Shown one piece after another: positions 36,536 through 45,088 of a stretch of 61,751 nucleotides of DNA. Every line of letters starts with the position of its first letter. Position 1 is the stretch's first letter. The notes under the pieces were generated by a model. It was not told the origin of the DNA and did not search any database. It was given only the letters and a program-made list of their open reading frames with translations. Made by a program: the position numbers and the translations under genes. This DNA is from a virus: positions 1 through 61,751 of IMG/VR virus record IMGVR_UViG_3300020465_000016; one strand, written 5' to 3'.

Positions 36536-36765
36536 AATCCTTTAAACAGTTTCGCACCAATATAACAGAGAGATTTGAACGTGAAGTTCAGGAAGATTTC
36601 CGTCACGATCAGGTCTTTTGCGAAGGAGACTGGGTGAAAAACACTACCAATAATAAGGTTGGTAAGGTAATTCGCCGTGGACCTAACTATATAATAGCAC
36701 TAGCAGAAGACAACAAGATCTTTCGATCTTGGGTAAAAGACCTAGAAGAATACTCAGTCCTATGA
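36532..36765 (+). CDS. small protein with capsid-targeting-like N-terminus and SH3/KOW-like barrel
   Basis: 77 residues. MKSFKQFRTNITE resembles the T4 capsid-targeting sequence (MKTYQEF...), with ITE at 11-13 as an (I/L)xE site for the gp21 protease. The remainder, GDWVKNTTNNKVGKVIRRGPNYIIALA, reads like a small KOW/SH3 barrel. An internal head protein injected with DNA is the inference. The following gene has the same layout. Confidence 0.6.
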   Translation: MKSFKQFRTNITERFEREVQEDFRHDQVFCEGDWVKNTTNNKVGKVIRRGPNYIIALAEDNKIFRSWVKDLEEYSVL

Positions 36766-37049
36766 AAACATTCTATCAACTAAGAGCAGAACTTCCTGAG
36801 GATACCTCAGAGGTAGAAATTATGCCTGAGATTAATTCTGACACGGATGATCCGAAGGAGTTAACCAAGAAAGCTATGAAAAGGTTACTTCCTAAGAAGA
36901 AAAAATTAAAGAAAGAAGAGGCAACACTAGCTACCGCAAGAAAAAATATAGGTAAGGATCCCAAGAAAGCATCTTGTTGGAAAGGATATAAGGCAACAGG
37001 AACAAAGATGAAGGGAGGTAAATCCGTACCCGACTGTAAGCCTAAATAA
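36762..37049 (+). CDS. small basic protein with capsid-targeting-like N-terminus
   Basis: 95 residues from ATG 36762. MKTFYQLRAELPE again resembles a capsid-targeting peptide and ends in LPE at 11-13, a gp21-type site. After it come an acidic stretch, a Lys-rich helix (KRLLPKKKKLKKEEA) and the tail CWKGYKATGTKMKGGKSVPDC, a motif I associate with many cyanophage proteins. The mature form would be strongly basic, suiting DNA binding in the head. Confidence 0.6.
   Translation: MKTFYQLRAELPEDTSEVEIMPEINSDTDDPKELTKKAMKRLLPKKKKLKKEEATLATARKNIGKDPKKASCWKGYKATGTKMKGGKSVPDCKPK
37041..37048 (+). promoter_or_regulatory. late promoter core upstream of 37071
   Basis: CCTAAATA overlaps the stop of the preceding gene (TAA 37047-37049) and lies 22 bases before the next start. 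Confidence 0.4.
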
Positions 37050-37070
37050 ATCTAACTTGCTATATTTGAA

Positions 37071-37259
37071 ATGATTAACTTTTTAATGCCTATCGCTATC
37101 AGCATCATAAACAAAGCTATCGATAGAATTCCAGAAGACCTGGACTCAGTAATAAAAGACTTTGTTATTAAGATTCTAAAGAAGGCAGCTGCCAAGACCG
37201 ACAACAAAGTTGATGACGAACTTGTTGCAGCAGTGTCAAAAGCACTACTAGACTCATAA
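37071..37259 (+). CDS. small amphipathic helical protein
   Basis: 62 residues with a hydrophobic N-terminus (MINFLMPIAISIINKAID) and helices rich in Ile, Lys and Ala (DFVIKILKKAAAK). It could be a membrane-associated or holin-like peptide or a virion component. It lies between two late promoter cores, so late expression is likely. Confidence 0.55.
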   Translation: MINFLMPIAISIINKAIDRIPEDLDSVIKDFVIKILKKAAAKTDNKVDDELVAAVSKALLDS

Positions 37260-37268
37260 TAAAAGTTT

Positions 37269-37276
37269 TATAAATA
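37269..37276 (+). promoter_or_regulatory. late promoter core (perfect) upstream of 37304
   Basis: TATAAATA is an exact late core, 27 bases before the gene at 37304, suggesting a late, probably virion, product. Confidence 0.6.
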
Positions 37277-37303
37277 GACACAGACAATAGTTTGTGTATT
37301 GCA

Positions 37304-37867
37304 ATGGCAGAAGATCGTAACGATTGGGTACCTAAGTTTGACCTAAAGAAGGACGGACATACAATTACCCAAGTGCCTCAATCTGATGGTACCATAAAAT
37401 ACTTCCAAGGGAACTATGACGAGAAGGGTGAAATCGATCGAGTCAGAGTAAACTCTCCTGGAAAGTATCTAAAGACTCCTACAGCCCAAATCAAGGACAG
37501 TAATGGAGATGATGTGGATCATAGAGGTGCTATATTCCAAGTAACTCTTGACAAAAACGGAGGAGTATATCAAGTACTCATTCCTATTGGAGCCTCAGGT
37601 GCTGGATTCGATGATGAATCTAAAGAGGAACTTAAGTTAGAACTTACTACAGCAACTGCATCTGATACAGTTGAAAAGGCTGATGTTGATGTTATCCTTA
37701 AGACAGGACAGTGGGTAGATGTTGATGCATCTGAAGCAGATCGTGTCAATAAATTAGTAACTGATGAATTAAGAGAGCACAGTGCATCCTCCAAACGAGG
37801 ATTGCGTAACCAAAAACTTTCTGTAGCTAACGCTGCTGGTGAAGTTGAAGGTTATACTATTCGATAA
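37304..37867 (+). CDS. hypothetical virion-type protein
   Basis: 187 residues from ATG 37304. Beta-rich N-terminal half (GTIKYFQGNYDEKGEIDRVRV, GGVYQVLIPIG) and a more helical C-terminal half (EADRVNKLVTDELREH, VANAAGEVEGYTIR). No recognised family. The perfect late promoter in front and the Ig-like gene behind suggest a structural role. Confidence 0.6.
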   Translation: MAEDRNDWVPKFDLKKDGHTITQVPQSDGTIKYFQGNYDEKGEIDRVRVNSPGKYLKTPTAQIKDSNGDDVDHRGAIFQVTLDKNGGVYQVLIPIGASGAGFDDESKEELKLELTTATASDTVEKADVDVILKTGQWVDVDASEADRVNKLVTDELREHSASSKRGLRNQKLSVANAAGEVEGYTIR

Positions 37868-37870
37868 ATA
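37863..37870 (+). promoter_or_regulatory. late promoter core overlapping a stop codon
   Basis: GATAAATA includes the stop TAA (37865-37867) of the preceding gene and lies 22 bases before the Ig-like gene. Confidence 0.5.
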
Positions 37871-37892
37871 CTAACAAACAGGTAACAAAACA

Positions 37893-38534
37893 ATGTCACT
37901 TTACGGAGATACTGACAGTAACGCCAACAAGACGAAAGTCGAAACTACCGTCGTAGCAGACGCTAGTGGAGGGACTGTGGTCTTCGTTGACGAGACAGAA
38001 GCAGCACTTAGTGAGAACCAAGAGCGTGGACTCACTGGACCAGGTTGGTGGAACTATATCACCTATACTGATACTGCTGGTAATACACGCCACAAAGCAG
38101 AACTTCTAGTTACTCTAACAGATCCAGAAGCTAACGCAGACGAGACACAGACTGACGACAGCATCGTTGCTGACGCAGCATCTGCAATCACATTCAGTCA
38201 AGATCTAGTAGCACTAACAGGTCTTAGTGACCCCGTTACTACTAGTGCACTTACAGTTACTGCTGCATCAAGTGACTCATCAGCACTTAGCACACAGTGG
38301 CAGCGTAAGACTGCAACAGGACTTCGTTGGGTTAACATCACATCTTCACTAGACGGTGGAGTATATGGTAACACTGGAGCAGCAGCTAGTGTAACTTCAG
38401 GAGCAGCAACAGCACTCACAATTACCGCAGGTACTAAAGCAGCACTTGACGGATATGAGTATCGTGTTAAAATAACATCTGCTGGTGGTGCTGAAGAAGT
38501 AACTTCTGCATACAAGTCAATTACATTCGCATAA
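37893..38534 (+). CDS. Ig-like virion decoration protein candidate
   Basis: 213 residues, Thr/Ala/Ser-rich and beta-strand dominated. The N-terminal half has GPGWWNYITYTDTAGNTRHKAELLV, the C-terminal half TQWQRKTATGLRWVNI...LTITAGTKAALDGYEYRVKIT, the tryptophan and Tyr-x-Arg/Cys-type strand pattern of phage Ig-like domains. Such domains decorate capsids (T4 Hoc) or tails and bind carbohydrate weakly. Late promoter core upstream agrees with a virion role. Confidence 0.65.
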   Translation: MSLYGDTDSNANKTKVETTVVADASGGTVVFVDETEAALSENQERGLTGPGWWNYITYTDTAGNTRHKAELLVTLTDPEANADETQTDDSIVADAASAITFSQDLVALTGLSDPVTTSALTVTAASSDSSALSTQWQRKTATGLRWVNITSSLDGGVYGNTGAAASVTSGAATALTITAGTKAALDGYEYRVKITSAGGAEEVTSAYKSITFA

Positions 38535-38546
38535 TTTTGATGAGGG

Positions 38547-38906
38547 ATGAAATTTGAATTTCTAAATGATGACAACTTCCTTCTATTTGCTTCTAAAAAC
38601 TACGAGAATCCTCAAGGAATAACTTACGACGATTTCCTTGAGGATTTGAAGCGTTTTAAATATATAAAACGTTTGTTGAAGAGGTATGAGAAGTCAGGAG
38701 AGTTAAAAACTCACCTAATTCTTAACCATATTATAGTGTTACAGAATGTATTTGGTGAAGCATCCACTCCAATGCTCTTTCATAAGATTGACGCAAAGTA
38801 TTGGAGTATGTTAAAGTCGTTCTTAAAGTATCTCAATTACCTCCCTGAGGAACTTGACGATCCTTACTTAGATACATATACCTTAGAAGAACTCATACTG
38901 CTATGA
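38547..38906 (+). CDS. conserved-type cyanophage hypothetical protein
   Basis: 119 residues, mostly helical, rich in Leu, Lys, Tyr and Asp (DFLEDLKRFKYIKRLLKRYEKSGELKTHLILNHIIVLQNVFG). I think similar proteins occur in other cyanomyoviruses but no function is known. Overlaps the next gene by four bases. Confidence 0.65.
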   Translation: MKFEFLNDDNFLLFASKNYENPQGITYDDFLEDLKRFKYIKRLLKRYEKSGELKTHLILNHIIVLQNVFGEASTPMLFHKIDAKYWSMLKSFLKYLNYLPEELDDPYLDTYTLEELILL

Positions 38907-39562
38907 ATGAGGACGCACCAATCAATTCAGCTGGAGACGGTAGCCAGATTGCTCTGCCACCTGCTCATATTATAGTTGGAAAAAAGAACCGTTCTAAATA
39001 TAAGAAGAACAATGGGGCAAAATATGACGGTCGTACAAAGGCTGGTCGTAAATTAGTCTCCCGTATTATGTCAGGTCGCAACAAAAAAATGTCTGAAGAA
39101 TCTAAAAAAATTACTGAATCAGCTACTGAGACTGAAAGAGCTCAGAAGCAAATAGCTCAACAAAAGAAGTTGGGTAGACAGAAGAATCTACAGAAAAAGC
39201 GTGACGAAGCTAAGAGTAAGATGCAGTCCAAAACTAAGGAGATGGACACTCTTATGAAGGCACGTCTCTCAGACTTTAAGAAGAAAGCTTCTGATCAAAC
39301 AAAGAAATTAAAGAAAGAGTCTGTTGAAGTTGATGTACTTGACACAGCAGTAGGTCTAGTGGATAAAAAGGTTGGTGATCAGCAAGGTTTTGCTGACATC
39401 GCAGTGGGTGACAAGACAATGAAGATGGATACATACTCTGCTAAGAGAGTAACAGATGTATACAGTCAACTTGACCCTGCTAATCAGATCAAGTTCCGTC
39501 AGATGTTGAACTTCTCTCCTGAAACATATCTGAAGGCAGTAGATTTCGCAGTTAAGAACTGA
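38903..39562 (+). CDS. lysine-rich coiled-coil protein with gp23-like N-terminus
   Basis: 219 residues. The start MNEDAPINSAGDGSQ echoes the cleavage region of gp23 (MLNEAAPINSVGADG). A basic stretch (KKNRSKYKKNNGAKYDGRTKAGRK) and a long charged helical region rich in Lys and Gln follow, then a compact C-terminal domain (DPANQIKFRQMLNFSPETYLKAV). It may be an internal or DNA-binding head protein. Confidence 0.6.
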   Translation: MNEDAPINSAGDGSQIALPPAHIIVGKKNRSKYKKNNGAKYDGRTKAGRKLVSRIMSGRNKKMSEESKKITESATETERAQKQIAQQKKLGRQKNLQKKRDEAKSKMQSKTKEMDTLMKARLSDFKKKASDQTKKLKKESVEVDVLDTAVGLVDKKVGDQQGFADIAVGDKTMKMDTYSAKRVTDVYSQLDPANQIKFRQMLNFSPETYLKAVDFAVKN

Positions 39563-39564
39563 TA

Positions 39565-39984
39565 ATGGCTGAGAGTATCAACGCTGCTATTCTGGAGCGA
39601 CTGGAGAAGGTAGTTGATACTCTCCAAGACAATTCGATGAAGATGGGGCAGCTACTAGCTGTCCACAACGAGAAGCTTGACAAGCAGGATAGGATAGATG
39701 CAGTATTATTCGAGAAAGTTGAATCACTTCACAGGGAGGTTAACCGCCAATCTGAGGAGATTAAGAAGGGCTGTGAGAGAGATATTCGCAAGGTAGATGA
39801 AAGACTCAGACTTATGGAGAAAAAAATGTGGAGCATATTTGGTGCTCTTTCTATTATTTCTGTCATCGTGTCTCCAATCGGACAAAGAGTTCTCAAAAAC
39901 ACCTTGACACCATCAGAAAAAGTTAGTATACTGGATGTCTATGAATTACCTAGACCTACAGTACGTCTCACAGCTATCAGCTAG
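39565..39984 (+). CDS. coiled-coil membrane protein
   Basis: 139 residues: an N-terminal coiled coil (AAILERLEKVVDTLQDNSMK ... HREVNRQSEEIKKG), a basic helix (DIRKVDERLRLMEKKMW) and one transmembrane segment (SIFGALSIISVIVSPIGQRVL). The layout resembles holin-like or spanin-accessory proteins as well as phage haemolysin-XhlA-type proteins. Its 3' end carries the primase promoter and start. Confidence 0.6.
   Translation: MAESINAAILERLEKVVDTLQDNSMKMGQLLAVHNEKLDKQDRIDAVLFEKVESLHREVNRQSEEIKKGCERDIRKVDERLRLMEKKMWSIFGALSIISVIVSPIGQRVLKNTLTPSEKVSILDVYELPRPTVRLTAIS
39904..39932 (+). promoter_or_regulatory. sigma70-type promoter of the primase gene inside the upstream gene
   Basis: TTGACA (39904-39909), 17 bases, TATACT (39927-39932). 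The predicted start (about 39939-39941) falls on the second in-frame ATG of gp61 (39941), so this promoter could make a leaderless message. Confidence 0.6.
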
Positions 39985-40930
39985 GCTACAGAACTTTAGT
40001 ACAAAGAAATCAGGTCTCTATAATTTCAGGTGTCCTTATTGCGGTGACTCTGCCAAGCGGAAGTCAAAAGCAAGGGGATACCTTTTTAGTACCAAGACAG
40101 GACTTGTCTTCAAGTGCCACAATTGTGGTGTCTCGAAGGCATTTTTTAATTTCTTACAGGATCAAGACAAGGTTTTGTGGGAGCAATATAACTTAGAGAA
40201 ATTTAAAGAATCATCTGGTTCACGCAAACGTCAGGTGGTGACTCCAAAGTTCAAAAAACCTGTCTTTAAGAAGAAGAAAACCGTAAATCTTCCTACGATT
40301 TCGGAGCTAAATAGAGGACACCCTGCAAGGGAATACTTAGAGCGACGAGAGATACCAGACTTATCAAAGTTTTATTATGCTGAGAAGTTTAAGGAGTGGA
40401 CTAACACTCTAAAACCAACGTATCAGAGTAGTGATAGTGAGGAGTCTCGTATCATTATTCCTTTGTTAGATGAGGAAGGTAATTTGTTTGGATACCAAGG
40501 TAGATCCTTGAATCCAAAAGATAAACTACGTTACGTTACAGTAATGTTAGAAGAAGATGTACCCAAAGTATATGGATTAAGTGATGTTGACAAAACCAAA
40601 ACAGTATACGTCCTTGAAGGACCGTTGGATGCAGCTTTCATTCCACAAGCGATTGCTATGTGCGGAGCTGACGTTCATCTCAGTAGTAGGGGGATTAACG
40701 ATGCTGTGTGGGTATACGATAACGAACCTCGTAACACCCAAATCGTCGGACGTATGGGAAAAACCATCGCCTCAGGAGATGCCATCGTCATATGGCCCTC
40801 AAATATCCAGCAAAAAGATATCAATGATATGATATTAGCTAGACATAATGTCCTTGACGTGATAGAATCAAATACGTATAAAGGACTCGAAGCAACCGTA
40901 AAACTATCTGAATGGAAAAGATGCAAGTAG
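39935..40930 (+). CDS. gp61: DNA primase gp61
   Basis: The primase that works with gp41 helicase to make lagging-strand primers. 331 residues (T4 gp61 about 342). The N-terminal zinc finger is visible (FRCPYCGDS and FKCHNCGVSKAFF), followed by the TOPRIM region with RIIIPLLDEEGNLFGYQGR-like strands, VYVLEGPLDAAFIP and IVWPSNIQQKDINDMI. ATG 39935 and 39941 are both possible starts. It overlaps nrdA by 19 bases. Confidence 0.93.
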   Translation: MSMNYLDLQYVSQLSARLQNFSTKKSGLYNFRCPYCGDSAKRKSKARGYLFSTKTGLVFKCHNCGVSKAFFNFLQDQDKVLWEQYNLEKFKESSGSRKRQVVTPKFKKPVFKKKKTVNLPTISELNRGHPAREYLERREIPDLSKFYYAEKFKEWTNTLKPTYQSSDSEESRIIIPLLDEEGNLFGYQGRSLNPKDKLRYVTVMLEEDVPKVYGLSDVDKTKTVYVLEGPLDAAFIPQAIAMCGADVHLSSRGINDAVWVYDNEPRNTQIVGRMGKTIASGDAIVIWPSNIQQKDINDMILARHNVLDVIESNTYKGLEATVKLSEWKRCK

Positions 40931-43245
40931 TAAAACGCAGAGGTAAAGTTGAAGAACTTGACCTCAATAAGGTACACAATATGGTGGAAGAGGCTTGTGA
41001 AGGTCTTACAGGTGTATCCGCATCTCAGGTTGAAATACAATCCAACCTACAATTCCACGACAACATTAAAACTGAGGACATACAGGAGATTTTGATTAGA
41101 TCAGCGAGTGATTTGATTGATCTTGAGCATCCTAACTATCAGTTTGTTGCTGCTAGACTTCTTAGTGTGCAACTGCGTAAGAAACTATGGGGTCGTAGTC
41201 GTAAACCATCTCATATTAAAGATCATCTATTCAAAGGTGCAGAAAAAGGCATCTATGACCCTAACCTGTGGGGTAGCTACACTGATGTAGAGTGGGATAG
41301 GATCAATAACTACATAGATTATGACAGAGATAACCAGTTTACCTATGCTGGTTTGAGACAGGTAACAGACAAGTACTTAGTACAAGATAGAAGTAGTGGA
41401 GAGATCTACGAAACACCGCAACAAATGTACATATTGATTGCGGCTACAATCTTTTCAATGTATCCTCTTGAGACTAGGTTAACATACGTTAAAAATTACT
41501 ACGATGCAATCTCCAAACACCAAATCAACCTCCCAACACCGATTATGGCAGGAGTCAGAACCCCCATTCGCCAATATGCAAGCTGTGTTCTGGTTGATAT
41601 TGATGACACCCTCGATAGTATCTTTACTGGCGATATGGCTATTGGCAAATATGTCGCTCAAAGGGCAGGTATTGGTATTAACGCAGGTAGGATCAGGGGC
41701 ATCAACAGTAAAATCAGGGGTGGAGAAGTTCAACACACAGGTGTTGTTCCCTTCCTTAAAAAATTTGAATCAACTGTCAGATGCTGTACTCAAAACGGTA
41801 TCAGAGGAGGGTCAGCTACTGTCCACTTTCCTATCTTCCATCAGGAAATCGAAGACATCCTCGTCCTCAAAAACAACAAAGGAACAGAAGACAACAGAGT
41901 CAGAAAACTCGACTACAGCATCCAGTTAAGTAAGATATTTTATCAAAGGTTTATTGATGATGGAGAGATAACATTATTTTCTCCTCACGATGTACCTGAA
42001 ATGTATGAGGAGTTTGGAGGACCATCCTTCGATAACCTATATTTGGAGGCAGAGAAGGATCTTAGCATCCCTAGGAAGACTATTGGAGCACAAGAACTCA
42101 TCCTTGCCCTACTAAAGGAGAGGGCAGAAACTGGAAGGATTTATATTATGAATATTGACCACTGCAATAGTCATAGTTCCTTCCAGACACCAATTAAGAT
42201 GAGTAATCTCTGTCAAGAGATCACTCTACCTACAGATCCATTACAACATATTGATGGTAGTGGAGAAATTGCTTTATGTATTCTATCTGCTGTTAACCTA
42301 AGCAAACTTAAGTCTTGGGATCAACTTCGGAGACTGTGTGATCTGTCTGTACGCTCTCTTGATGTACTAATTGACTATCAAGAGTATCCTGTAAAGGCAG
42401 CAGAGAGTGCTACAAAGGCACGTCGGTCGCTAGGGGTAGGATTCATTGGTTTAGCACATTATCTTGCTAAATTAGGGTTCAAATATGACAGTTGGCAAGC
42501 ACGCAAGTCTGTCCACATACTGTCAGAGAAATTCCAGTACTACTTACTAGAGTCATCTAACCAATTAGCTAAGGAATATGGTGCTTGTTCAGGATTTGAT
42601 CAGACTAAGTATGCTGCAAAGCAAACTCCACTCGATCATTACAAGACTGACATTGATGAGTTTTGTTATGATGGGAAGAACCTGAAGTTTGAACTGACTG
42701 AGGACTGGAATACACTTGCAGATAGCATTTGGAACTATGGATTACGTAATTCTACCCTTACTGCACAGATGCCTTCCGAGTCTAGCAGTGTTGTGTGTGG
42801 TACTACTAATGGTATCGAACCACCACGTGACTATCTCTCTGTTAAGAAGAGTAAGAAGGGTGTCCTCAAGCAGATAGTGCCTCAATACGTGGCACATAAG
42901 AAGGATTATACATTGTTATGGGATCAGGACAGCAACGATGGCTACATAAAAATTGTTGCTATAATGCAGAAGTTCTTTGACCAAGCAATCAGTGGTAACT
43001 GGTCTTATAATCCCCTTAATTATGAGGGTAATGAGGTGCCAGTGTCTGTGATGGCAGAGGATCTTTTAAAGACCTATCGGTATGGATGGAAGACTTCTTA
43101 TTACCAGAATACATATGATAATAAGCAAGACTTTGATGAACCTGCACACCCAGTAGGGTGGAAGGATGACATCCCTGTGGATGATTTGTTAAAGCAAATA
43201 GAAAACACTACCGAGGAGGAACCCTGTGACGGATGCACCATCTGA
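40912..43245 (+). CDS. nrdA: ribonucleotide reductase alpha subunit NrdA (class Ia)
   Basis: Converts ribonucleotides to deoxyribonucleotides for phage DNA synthesis. 777 residues. An N-terminal ATP-cone (VVKRRGKVEELDLNKVHNMVEEAC), the active-site cysteines in YASCVLVDIDD, SNLCQEITLP and IALCILSAVNL, and the C-terminal redox pair CDGC three residues from the end are all present. ATG 40912 or 40921 could start it. Partner nrdB follows after 10 bases, glutaredoxin is at 60452. Confidence 0.96.
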   Translation: MEKMQVVKRRGKVEELDLNKVHNMVEEACEGLTGVSASQVEIQSNLQFHDNIKTEDIQEILIRSASDLIDLEHPNYQFVAARLLSVQLRKKLWGRSRKPSHIKDHLFKGAEKGIYDPNLWGSYTDVEWDRINNYIDYDRDNQFTYAGLRQVTDKYLVQDRSSGEIYETPQQMYILIAATIFSMYPLETRLTYVKNYYDAISKHQINLPTPIMAGVRTPIRQYASCVLVDIDDTLDSIFTGDMAIGKYVAQRAGIGINAGRIRGINSKIRGGEVQHTGVVPFLKKFESTVRCCTQNGIRGGSATVHFPIFHQEIEDILVLKNNKGTEDNRVRKLDYSIQLSKIFYQRFIDDGEITLFSPHDVPEMYEEFGGPSFDNLYLEAEKDLSIPRKTIGAQELILALLKERAETGRIYIMNIDHCNSHSSFQTPIKMSNLCQEITLPTDPLQHIDGSGEIALCILSAVNLSKLKSWDQLRRLCDLSVRSLDVLIDYQEYPVKAAESATKARRSLGVGFIGLAHYLAKLGFKYDSWQARKSVHILSEKFQYYLLESSNQLAKEYGACSGFDQTKYAAKQTPLDHYKTDIDEFCYDGKNLKFELTEDWNTLADSIWNYGLRNSTLTAQMPSESSSVVCGTTNGIEPPRDYLSVKKSKKGVLKQIVPQYVAHKKDYTLLWDQDSNDGYIKIVAIMQKFFDQAISGNWSYNPLNYEGNEVPVSVMAEDLLKTYRYGWKTSYYQNTYDNKQDFDEPAHPVGWKDDIPVDDLLKQIENTTEEEPCDGCTI

Positions 43246-43255
43246 GATCGACGGA

Positions 43256-44386
43256 ATGACTGTTTTTAACACTCACAACGTTGATGCTACAAAACAACCT
43301 ATGTTTTTTGGTGCACCACTAGGGGTGCAAAGGTATGATCAACAAAAGTATCCAGTATTCGAGAAACTTACTCAACAAATGCTCTCCTATTTTTGGAGAC
43401 CAGAGGAAGTTTCGCTCCAGAAAGACCGTTCGGATTACCAAACTCTTAACGACACGCAGAAGCACATCTTTACGTCCAACCTTAAGTATCAGATCCTCTT
43501 GGACAGTGTACAAGGTCGTGGTCCTGGTATGGCTTTTGGTCCTTACTGTTCTCTACCTGAGTTAGAGTCAGCAATGACCATCTGGGAGTGTATGGAGATG
43601 ATTCATAGTCGCTCCTATACATATATAATTAAGAACGTGTACCCAGATCCCTCTGAGGTACTGGATCATATTGTAGATAATCAAAAGATTCTCGATCGAG
43701 CCAAGTCTGTAACATCAGCTTACGATGAGTTCCTCAATGCAGCAGCAGAGTGGGGACAAAGTAACCTATGGAAGCCTGGCTGGAAAGACCACATCAATTC
43801 TGAATGGACTAGCAAGGATCTTAAAAGAAAACTTTACCGTGCGGTAGCCAATGTCAACATCCTCGAAGGTATCCGATTTTATGTCTCGTTTGCGTGCTCT
43901 TTCGCATTTGCGGAACTCAAGCTTATGGAAGGATCCGCTAAAATTATCTCTTTCATCGCCAGAGATGAAAACCAGCATCTTGTCCTCACTCAACATATTA
44001 TCAAGAAGTGGCAAGAAGGAGACGACCCAGAAATGAAGGAGATCGTTGAGGAAGAGAAGGAAAATACCATTGAGATGTTTAAAAAATGTGTAGATGAAGA
44101 GAAGGAATGGGCACAGTATCTCTTCAAAGATGGTTCAATCCTTGGTCTCAACGATCGCTTGCTGTCTCAGTACGTAGAATGGATAGCTAATAAAAGAATG
44201 CACGCTCTTGGATTTGATCCTATATATGATCAGTCCTTGAGGAATAATCCCTTGCCTTGGACTCAACATTGGATCAGTTCAAAGGGATTACAAGTAGCAC
44301 CTCAGGAAACTGAAGTTGAATCCTATCTCATTGGAGGTCTTAAACAGGATGTTAAGAAAGATACTTTCTCTGGTTTCAAACTATGA
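43256..44386 (+). CDS. nrdB: ribonucleotide reductase beta subunit NrdB (class Ia)
   Basis: The diiron-tyrosyl radical subunit. ATG 43256 gives MTVFNTHNVDATKQPMFFG, matching the T4 NrdB start; the GTG at 43226 would overlap nrdA and is less likely. Iron ligands and radical tyrosine are seen in LLDSVQGR, WECMEMIHSRSYTYI and FIARDENQHLVLTQHI. 376 residues versus about 388 in T4. Confidence 0.95.
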   Translation: MTVFNTHNVDATKQPMFFGAPLGVQRYDQQKYPVFEKLTQQMLSYFWRPEEVSLQKDRSDYQTLNDTQKHIFTSNLKYQILLDSVQGRGPGMAFGPYCSLPELESAMTIWECMEMIHSRSYTYIIKNVYPDPSEVLDHIVDNQKILDRAKSVTSAYDEFLNAAAEWGQSNLWKPGWKDHINSEWTSKDLKRKLYRAVANVNILEGIRFYVSFACSFAFAELKLMEGSAKIISFIARDENQHLVLTQHIIKKWQEGDDPEMKEIVEEEKENTIEMFKKCVDEEKEWAQYLFKDGSILGLNDRLLSQYVEWIANKRMHALGFDPIYDQSLRNNPLPWTQHWISSKGLQVAPQETEVESYLIGGLKQDVKKDTFSGFKL

Positions 44387-44655
44387 CCCAAAATACAGGA
44401 CAAGAACCGTCAGAAGGTTGGCGAGAGGAGTACCGAGGGATGAAAGTACTAGGGAAATACCAGAGCGAGCTTATAGAAAATGGACCGAAGTCCCTCGCTC
44501 AAAGTTGGATGATGCAAGCTATGTACAACGATTGGAAGAAGAAGAAAGGAATCGTAGATCCAGAACCACCAGACTGCCAGAGCAGTATGAAGGAATGGGA
44601 ACAGTCAATCAAGAAATACCAGACCCGTGGTGGGAGTGATGGAGAAAGAAATTGA
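44383..44655 (+). CDS. small hypothetical protein
   Basis: 90 residues beginning in an ATGA overlap with the nrdB stop. Charged, with a conserved-looking helix (GKYQSELIENGPKSLAQSWMMQAMYNDWKKKKG) and CQSSMKEWEQ. I think such proteins follow nrdB in other cyanophages. Function unknown. Confidence 0.6.
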   Translation: MTQNTGQEPSEGWREEYRGMKVLGKYQSELIENGPKSLAQSWMMQAMYNDWKKKKGIVDPEPPDCQSSMKEWEQSIKKYQTRGGSDGERN

Positions 44656-45079
44656 ATTCCTACGTAAGATAGGATGTGAAAAGATACCTCACGATAGTAG
44701 AAACCTTCTGACACATCTTATTGGAGTATATAAATTACTATACGATTATGGAAGACCTGAACACGAGCAACGTGCAGGTCTTTTTCACGCAATATATGGT
44801 ACAGAATTTTATGCACCTGGTTTAGTGATAACCAGAGAGGCAGTTAAGAAAAATATAGGTGAGGAGGCAGAGGAGATAGTATATAATTTCTGTGAGACTA
44901 AAGGAGAAAGAAGGATGAGATTTATGGGTGGTATTGAATTCAAGGAACCTCTCAAGACTTCTTTACGCTGGCTAGACTTTTGTAACATACTAGAACAGCA
45001 CAAGATAGAGGGTGATATCCCTTTGCAAAACGTGGTACACGTTTATGAAACTGTACTAAATATTAGTAAGAGACTTTAA
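44639..45079 (+). CDS. HD-like hypothetical protein (DUF6817 type)
   Basis: 146 residues from ATG 44639. HDSRNLLTHLIGVYKLLYDYGRPEHEQRAGLFHAIYGTEFY contains His residues spaced as in HD-related helical hydrolase domains, a pattern I associate with DUF6817. The Arg/Glu-rich end (TSLRWLDFCNILEQHK) is helical. A phosphohydrolase role in nucleotide metabolism beside nrdAB is possible but unproven. Confidence 0.55.
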   Translation: MEKEIEFLRKIGCEKIPHDSRNLLTHLIGVYKLLYDYGRPEHEQRAGLFHAIYGTEFYAPGLVITREAVKKNIGEEAEEIVYNFCETKGERRMRFMGGIEFKEPLKTSLRWLDFCNILEQHKIEGDIPLQNVVHVYETVLNISKRL

Positions 45080-45088
45080 AATTATGAA

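Noticed and set aside
43226-43255. GTG start for nrdB overlapping nrdA
   Set aside because: ATG 43256 reproduces the T4 NrdB N-terminus.
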